Translations under genes and position numbers: made by a program
In this document: piece after piece, positions 59,466 to 64,000 of the stretch
Layout of the letters: every line of letters starts with the position of its first letter
Position numbering within the stretch: position 1 is the stretch's first letter
Source: Brucella pseudogrignonensis
Lineage (GTDB): Bacteria; Pseudomonadota; Alphaproteobacteria; Rhizobiales; Rhizobiaceae
Length of the DNA stretch: 64,000 nucleotides
NCBI RefSeq assembly: GCF_002252525.1
Contig: NZ_NNRM01000052.1
Coordinates: forward strand, 62,001 to 126,000
Direction of reading: 5' to 3'
The notes under the pieces: model-generated
What the model was told of the DNA's origin: nothing
Seen by the model: only the letters and a program-made list of their open reading frames with translations
Databases searched by the model: none

Positions 59466-60239
59466 TTAAAGAATTGTGTAGCCACCATCGATCAGAAGGT
59501 CGGCACCATTTATCATGTTCGCACCGCTTGACGCCAGAAAGACTGCGGCGGCTGCAATTTCTTCCGGAAACGCGAAGCGTCCGGTTGGAATGCGCTTCTT
59601 GGCGGCTTCGCCCTTTTCGCCGTTCCAGGCCTTCTTGCCCAGTTCCGTGAGAACAATGGTCGGAGAGATCGTGTTGACGGTGATGCCGTATTTGCCCCAT
59701 TCGGCAGCAAAGGTTTTCGACATGCCGATAACACCGAACTTCGACGCGCAGTAAGCAACATGCTCTTCAATCGCAACAGTACCGGCCTGCGAGGCGAGAT
59801 TGACGATCTTGCCGCCTTTGCCTGCAGCGATCATTGCACGGCCCACTTCCTGCGTGACGAGGAAGCTGCCCTTGAGGTTGATTGCAATCGTGCGATCCCA
59901 ATCGGAAATGGTCAGATCTTCGGCGGGAGCGAGGAAAACAACACCGGCGCTGTTTACAGCGATATCGATCTGTCCGAATGCCTCGACCACGCCTGATACC
60001 GCAGCCTTCACCGAAGCCGGATCAGATACGTCGCAGACGAAAGGCTTTGCATCCGCTCCAAGCGCTTCTGCCTTGGCACGCGCCTGATCAGCATTGATAT
60101 CAAGCACAGCAACCTTTGCACCCTTGGCAGCGAAGGCTTCAGCAACGGCCGCGCCAATACCGGAAGCAGCGCCAGTTACCAGAGCAACTTTACCGTTGAG
60201 GGGGAAGTTCAGGTCGATTTGGGGAGATTGGTCGGACAT
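59466..60239 (-). CDS. Short-chain dehydrogenase/reductase, probable polyol dehydrogenase
   Basis: 257 residues from ATG at 60239 (GAGGATC ribosome site); the longer frame to 60371 runs into the rbsB-like gene and is rejected. TGxxxGxG is intact (VTGAASGIG), with NSAG (VNSAGVVF), catalytic Ser in VNLASQAG and YCASK. The end GANMINGADLLIDGGYTIL is classical. It uses NAD(P). Between the sugar transporter and dhaK, oxidation of an imported polyol to a ketose for the kinase is the simplest role. Confidence 0.91.
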   Translation of the reverse strand: MSDQSPQIDLNFPLNGKVALVTGAASGIGAAVAEAFAAKGAKVAVLDINADQARAKAEALGADAKPFVCDVSDPASVKAAVSGVVEAFGQIDIAVNSAGVVFLAPAEDLTISDWDRTIAINLKGSFLVTQEVGRAMIAAGKGGKIVNLASQAGTVAIEEHVAYCASKFGVIGMSKTFAAEWGKYGITVNTISPTIVLTELGKKAWNGEKGEAAKKRIPTGRFAFPEEIAAAAVFLASSGANMINGADLLIDGGYTIL

Positions 60240-60279
60240 TGTTTGATCCTCGGTGTTGAGGGTAGCGGAATGTTTGGGT

Positions 60280-60308
60280 TGCGGGATGAGCTGGATGCCC
60301 ATCCCGCA
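60280..60308 (-). other. Intercistronic hairpin after the sugar-binding-protein gene
   Basis: TGCGGGATG / CATCCCGCA arms with an 11-base loop lie just past the binding-protein stop (60317) and before the SDR start. No T-run. It is the same placement as hairpins after other binding-protein genes in this window. Confidence 0.65.
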
Positions 60309-60316
60309 GTTCTCTA

Positions 60317-61303
60317 TTACTTGCGTGCTTCGAGCAGCTTGTCGACATTGTCGGCAGTTACTGGCGTCCAAGGAACATTGTATTCCTTGTCCTTACCGTC
60401 GTTGAACGGCATGTCAGGATACTGAGCCCAGATATCGGACTGTGGCTTGTAGTCGCCCTTCTTCGCGTGGAAGATTGCGAGATCCATTGCACCCTGCGCC
60501 TGAGCGCGAGCATCCTGCAGGATCGACGTCATGGTACCGGCCTTAACTGCATTAAGCGCATCGGTCACACCGTCGATACCGGCGATAGCAAAGTCATCAA
60601 CCTTAAGGCCTGCCGACTTGATCGCTTCAATCGCGCCGAGAGCCATTTCGTCGTTCTGGCCGATTACACCGTTGATTTCGCCCTTGTGTGCGGTCAACCA
60701 GTTTTCCATCAGCGTCTGTGCTTCAGCGCGCGACCAGTTTGCGGTCTGCTGTTCAAGAACCTTCACGTCCGGGCATTCAGCAAGCGCCTTCTTGTTGCCT
60801 TCGAGGCGCGAAACCTGCGACGACTGACCAATCGGGCCTTCGATGATGACGACATTGCCCTTGCAACCGATTTTGTCGAGAACGGTCTTGGCTTCCATGT
60901 AGCCGGAAACCGCATCGTCAGAACCGACATAAGAAGCCAGAAGATCAGAGTTTACGCGGGTGTTGGAACCAACAACCGGAATGTTTGCATCGGCAGCTGC
61001 CTGAACGGCAGTCGCACCGGCTTCAACATCGATCGGCACGAAAATGATCGCGTCGAACTGCTGGGTGATCATGGTGTTGAACTGTTCCTGCTGAACGAGC
61101 GCGTCATAGCGACCGTCGAAAACCGTCAACGAAACTTCGCCGCTCTTCACAGCTGGATGTTCTTTCAGCGCTTCAGACCAGATCTGCATGAATTCAGCAT
61201 TCAGGCCGTAAGGGGCTGCGCCAATCTTCAGCTTTTCCTGAGCATTTGCGGCGCCTGCGAGCAGAGCCGTAGCCGATGCCAGGGCAATCAGCAGTTTCTT
61301 CAT
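60317..61303 (-). CDS. Ribose-type sugar ABC transporter substrate-binding protein (RbsB-like)
   Basis: 328 residues from ATG at 61303, with a GGAGGAG ribosome site; the longer upstream frame is rejected. Sec signal peptide to about residue 21 (GAANA before QEK). Family text: KIGAAPYGLNAEFMQIWSEALKEH, FDAIIFVPIDVEAGATAVQAAADANIPVVGSNTRV, GVIGQNDEMALGAIEAIKSAGL and AIAGIDGVTDALNAV. It delivers the sugar or polyol to the RbsC-like permease at 61389. Similar in type to, but distinct from, the binding protein at 451. Confidence 0.93.
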   Translation of the reverse strand: MKKLLIALASATALLAGAANAQEKLKIGAAPYGLNAEFMQIWSEALKEHPAVKSGEVSLTVFDGRYDALVQQEQFNTMITQQFDAIIFVPIDVEAGATAVQAAADANIPVVGSNTRVNSDLLASYVGSDDAVSGYMEAKTVLDKIGCKGNVVIIEGPIGQSSQVSRLEGNKKALAECPDVKVLEQQTANWSRAEAQTLMENWLTAHKGEINGVIGQNDEMALGAIEAIKSAGLKVDDFAIAGIDGVTDALNAVKAGTMTSILQDARAQAQGAMDLAIFHAKKGDYKPQSDIWAQYPDMPFNDGKDKEYNVPWTPVTADNVDKLLEARK

Positions 61304-61388
61304 TGGTATTCTCCTCCACAATATCCGCGATGATTGAATGTGCGGCTTTGGTTGCGCCATGAAACTGGCAGTTCAGACTTTTTAGAAA

Positions 61389-62393
61389 TCAGGCGCTCTG
61401 GTTGCGTTTCTGATCGAGCATGACTGCACCGACGATCAACGCACCTTTGAGAACCTGCTGGTAGTAAGATTCGATACCCATCAGATCGAGACCATTATTC
61501 ATGACGCCAATAATGAGCGCGCCAATCAGCGTTCCCGTGACACGGCCTACGCCGCCCGAAAGACTGGTGCCGCCGATAACAACCGCAGCAATTGCATCCA
61601 GTTCGTAAGCAATACCGGCCTGTGGCAGCGCGGAGCCGGTGCGGGCAGCAAGCATCATACCTGCAAGGCCGGAAAGTGCGCCGGAGATGACATAGACAGA
61701 GAAACGAACGCGAGTGACGTTGATACCCGATGTCTTTGCTGCATGTGGATTACCGCCAACAGCATAGACATAACGGCCGAAGCGCGTGCGCGTGAGAACC
61801 CACCAGGCACCGATGAAGACAATCGCCAGAATAATGACAGGCATCGGGATGCCCATAATCTTGGCAGTTCCGATCCAGCGGAAATCCGGGATCAGTGCAG
61901 GCACAGGCTTACCGCCACCGTAGATAAGCGTCATGCCGCGTGCAGCCGACAGCATACCGAGCGTTGCTACGAATGCTGGCACCGAGAAACGCGAAACAAT
62001 CCAGCCAACCAGTGCGCCGCAGGCACAACCAACTGCAAGACCGGCAGCAATGGCGACGATTGCCGGATAAGGGCCGCCCGCAACGCTTGCAGCGGCAGAT
62101 GTCGTGGCGAGGCTCGCTGCAACAATACCTGTGAGCGCTGCAACTGAGCCGACAGATAGGTCAATGCCCCGCGTCAGAATAACAAACGTCATACCGATCG
62201 CCAGCACACCGTTGATCGAGGTTTGCAGGAGGACGTTTGAAATATTGCCCGTTGTCAGGAAGTATGGATTCGACACCGACAGAATGAAGACCAGAAGCAG
62301 GAAGGCTAGGAAAATGCCGTATTCCTGAATGATCAACCGGCGCTTCTCGGAAGCGAACCAGCTGTTCGTTTGTGTTTTCTCGATATTGCTCAC
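61389..62393 (-). CDS. Ribose-type sugar ABC transporter permease (RbsC-like)
   Basis: A 334-residue CUT2 permease with about eight to ten membrane helices. Motifs are NPYFLTTGNISNVLLQTSINGVLAIGMTFVILTRGIDLSVGSV near the start and the conserved GNPHAAKTSGINV, then AAVVIGGTSLSGGVGRVTGTLIGALIIGVMNNGLDLMGI. It forms the channel for the RbsA-like ATPase (62522) and RbsB-like protein. The gap to the ATPase gene holds a Rhizobiales-type hairpin. Confidence 0.93.
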   Translation of the reverse strand: MSNIEKTQTNSWFASEKRRLIIQEYGIFLAFLLLVFILSVSNPYFLTTGNISNVLLQTSINGVLAIGMTFVILTRGIDLSVGSVAALTGIVAASLATTSAAASVAGGPYPAIVAIAAGLAVGCACGALVGWIVSRFSVPAFVATLGMLSAARGMTLIYGGGKPVPALIPDFRWIGTAKIMGIPMPVIILAIVFIGAWWVLTRTRFGRYVYAVGGNPHAAKTSGINVTRVRFSVYVISGALSGLAGMMLAARTGSALPQAGIAYELDAIAAVVIGGTSLSGGVGRVTGTLIGALIIGVMNNGLDLMGIESYYQQVLKGALIVGAVMLDQKRNQSA

Positions 62394-62464
62394 GTTTTCC
62401 AGCCTCTTCCCAGCCTGCCAGTGTCAGGCCTAATCTCAATCAAGCGTGCAGAGCATTGCATTAC

Positions 62465-62503
62465 GCGCATCCCGAAAACCGGTTCCCGCTTTTTGGGATG
62501 CGC
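62465..62503. repeat. Rhizobiales-type intergenic palindromic repeat
   Basis: Arms GCGCATCCCGAAAA and TTTTTGGGATGCGC, with one mismatch, enclose CCGGTTCCCGC. From general knowledge, hairpins of this sequence type are dispersed in intergenic regions of Hyphomicrobiales genomes. Here it lies between rbsA-like and rbsC-like genes of one operon and may modulate expression between them. Only this copy was noticed in the window. Confidence 0.75.
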
Positions 62504-62521
62504 TTAGATCAACGCCCGCCA

Positions 62522-64000
62522 TCAGGTTGACAGATGCACCAGCTTTTGTGCGTCAGTGTCGGCCCTGTCATAGACGCCAGCCGACCGGCCCTGCCGCATC
62601 ACGAGGATACGGTCGGACATGCCCAGAACCTCGTCGATTTCAGATGAAATCATTACGACGGTGCCGCCTGACGCAGTGAATTCGCAGATAATGCGATAGA
62701 TTTCGCGTTTTGCGCCCACATCCACACCGCGTGTCGGCTCATCAAGCAACAACAGGCGCGGATTGCGCAGGAACCATTTGCCCAGCACAACTTTCTGCTG
62801 GTTGCCGCCCGAAAGACCGGAAACCGGCATCGTGTCGCGTGCTGCCTTGATGCCGAAATGCGCGATCATCTTAGCGCTTGCTTCAGCTTCTTCGCGCTGA
62901 CGCATGGCAAATGACGGGCTCATTTCAGGAAGACTGGCAAGGCAGATATTGGCGCGCACACTGTCTGTGAGGTTAAGTCCCGTTAGCTTGCGGTCTTCGG
63001 TGACAAAGGCAATGCCTTCAGCCATTGCATCAGCAGGCTTGCCCACTTTGAGCGCGCAGCCCTCAAGTCGAATCTCGCCCTTGCTTGCCTTTTCGAGACC
63101 GAAGATGCAGTTGAAAATTTCGGAACGACCAGAACCCATCAGGCCATAAATGCCAAAGATTTCGCCCTTGCGGACCGAGAAGGAAATATCTTCGATCTTG
63201 CCAGGAAGAGCGAGATCGGAAACCTCGAAGCCAATCTGATCGGTAGGCTCGTTGGTCTTGATGAATTCTTCGCCAAGCTCACGCCCGACGATCAGACGGA
63301 TCAGTTCGGCACGGTCGATATCGCTCAGCGCGCCCGAGCCGACATAACCGCCGTCGCGGAAAACCGTATAGGAATCTGCGATCTGGAAAATCTCGGACAG
63401 GCGATGCGAGACATAAACAATGCCTTTACCTTCAGCCTTGAGACGCTCGACCGCCTTGAACAGCTGCTGCGCTTCCTTTTCACCGATGGCCGATGTCGGC
63501 TCATCCATGAAGATCACATCGGCATTGTGGCTGAACGCCTTGGCGATTTCCACGAGCTGCATCTGTGCAACCGACAACTGGCTCATCACCTGTGTCGCGC
63601 GAATGTCAAACTCCAGACGATCCAGAAGCGCCTGCGCTTCATTGTTCATCTTCTTGAAGTCAATGCCGCCAAATCGTGCTGAAGGTTCACGACCAAGAAA
63701 GATATTCTCTGCAACACTCATATGCGGAACAGGGCTCAGCTCCTGTTCGATAATCGCGATACCGGATTTAAGCGCTTCCGCAGGCGTCGAATACTGAACC
63801 TCTTCGCCGCGCAGCCAAATCTTGCCGCCGTCGCGCTGCTGGATACCCATCAGAATGGAGAGGAACGTGGATTTGCCTGCGCCATTGCCGCCGCAAAGCG
63901 CATGGACCGAACCTGCACGCAGTTCCAGCTGGCCATTGCGAAGTGCTGCAACACCGCTGAACGATTTTTTCAGGCTCTCAACTTTCAATAGCGTCTGCAC
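62522..64000 (-). CDS. Ribose-type sugar ABC transporter dual ATPase (RbsA-like), 5' end at window edge
   Basis: 492 residues are visible, read from a GTG whose first base is the last base of the window. The start matches the usual RbsA beginning, but an upstream start cannot be excluded. Two ABC modules: the first with GGNGAGKST (Walker A, usual GENGAGKST with E to G) and VIFMDEPTSAI. The second lacks a canonical Walker A, reading GLMGSGRSEI as is normal for RbsA, and has LSGGNQQKVVLGKWF and LLLDEPTRGVDVGAKREIY. It powers the RbsC/RbsB-like system and is the first visible gene of the DhaK operon. Confidence 0.93.
   Translation of the reverse strand: MQTLLKVESLKKSFSGVAALRNGQLELRAGSVHALCGGNGAGKSTFLSILMGIQQRDGGKIWLRGEEVQYSTPAEALKSGIAIIEQELSPVPHMSVAENIFLGREPSARFGGIDFKKMNNEAQALLDRLEFDIRATQVMSQLSVAQMQLVEIAKAFSHNADVIFMDEPTSAIGEKEAQQLFKAVERLKAEGKGIVYVSHRLSEIFQIADSYTVFRDGGYVGSGALSDIDRAELIRLIVGRELGEEFIKTNEPTDQIGFEVSDLALPGKIEDISFSVRKGEIFGIYGLMGSGRSEIFNCIFGLEKASKGEIRLEGCALKVGKPADAMAEGIAFVTEDRKLTGLNLTDSVRANICLASLPEMSPSFAMRQREEAEASAKMIAHFGIKAARDTMPVSGLSGGNQQKVVLGKWFLRNPRLLLLDEPTRGVDVGAKREIYRIICEFTASGGTVVMISSEIDEVLGMSDRILVMRQGRSAGVYDRADTDAQKLVHLST

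Noticed and set aside
62522-62700. Possible frameshift in the RbsA-like gene because its second module lacks a normal Walker A
   Set aside because: A degenerate second Walker A is usual for RbsA-type ATPases, and the frame is continuous.
1-64000. Insertion sequences, prophage, CRISPR array, tRNA or rRNA genes
   Set aside because: I looked for transposase motifs, regularly spaced repeats and tRNA-like cloverleaf sequences and found none that I can support by eye.

Overview
The window is 64 kb of compactly coded, mid-GC alphaproteobacterial DNA. It most resembles an Ochrobactrum/Brucella-type member of the Hyphomicrobiales, probably a secondary chromosome or other accessory replicon. That placement is an inference from four things: the density of ABC uptake operons, the LacI, IclR, GntR and SorC regulators, a fused SorC-DhaK gene, and a GCGCATCCCGAAAA-type intergenic hairpin of the kind common in Rhizobiales. 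I see no rRNA, tRNA, CRISPR array, phage or insertion sequence, and no core housekeeping operon.

Layout: (1) 1-2.8 kb: a ribose-type sugar ABC system (permease cut by the left edge, Tat-exported binding protein) divergent from a LacI regulator across a double palindromic operator, then a small exported protein. (2) 3.3-15.7 kb: an eight-gene minus-strand peptide scavenging operon (M81 peptidase, Dpp-type transporter, two M20 hydrolases, penicillin-acylase-family enzyme) divergent from an IclR regulator. (3) 15.7-20.6 kb: an MHS-family organic-acid transporter divergent from a DctB/DctD-like pair whose response regulator lacks the GAFTGA loop. (4) 20.6-34.4 kb: a LacI regulator divergent from a Pot-type ABC transporter operon with hydantoinase/oxoprolinase A and B, a glyoxalase-like protein, a FAD oxidoreductase and a second M81 peptidase. 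A convergent amidohydrolase follows. (5) 34.5-45.7 kb: a GntR regulator between two paralogous binding proteins, then DppBC, SDR, polysaccharide-deacetylase-like hydrolase, gamma-glutamyltransferase and DppDF. (6) 45.8-54.3 kb: a minus-strand operon of another Dpp-type transporter with OsmC, MDR reductase, acyl-CoA-dehydrogenase/DszC-like and CGNR genes. (7) 54.7-64 kb: a minus-strand rbsA-rbsC-rbsB-SDR-dhaK-dhaL-[sorC::dhaK]-dhaL operon, whose rbsA reaches the right edge.

Functionally this is a row of self-contained catabolic cassettes, each with importer, enzymes and usually a regulator. The enzymes of regions 2, 4 and 5 share a theme of unusual amide bonds: N-acyl, D- or cyclic peptide, hydantoin/lactam, and gamma-glutamyl. 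Region 7 is best read as polyol or ketose uptake, oxidation by an SDR, and phosphorylation by two DhaK/DhaL pairs. One of those kinase subunits is covalently joined to the likely pathway regulator. Binding-protein genes in several cassettes are followed by RNA hairpins before the next gene. The most unusual items are the SorC-DhaK fusion with duplicated kinase subunits, the enhancer-binding-type regulator without GAFTGA, and the double operator at 1562-1596.
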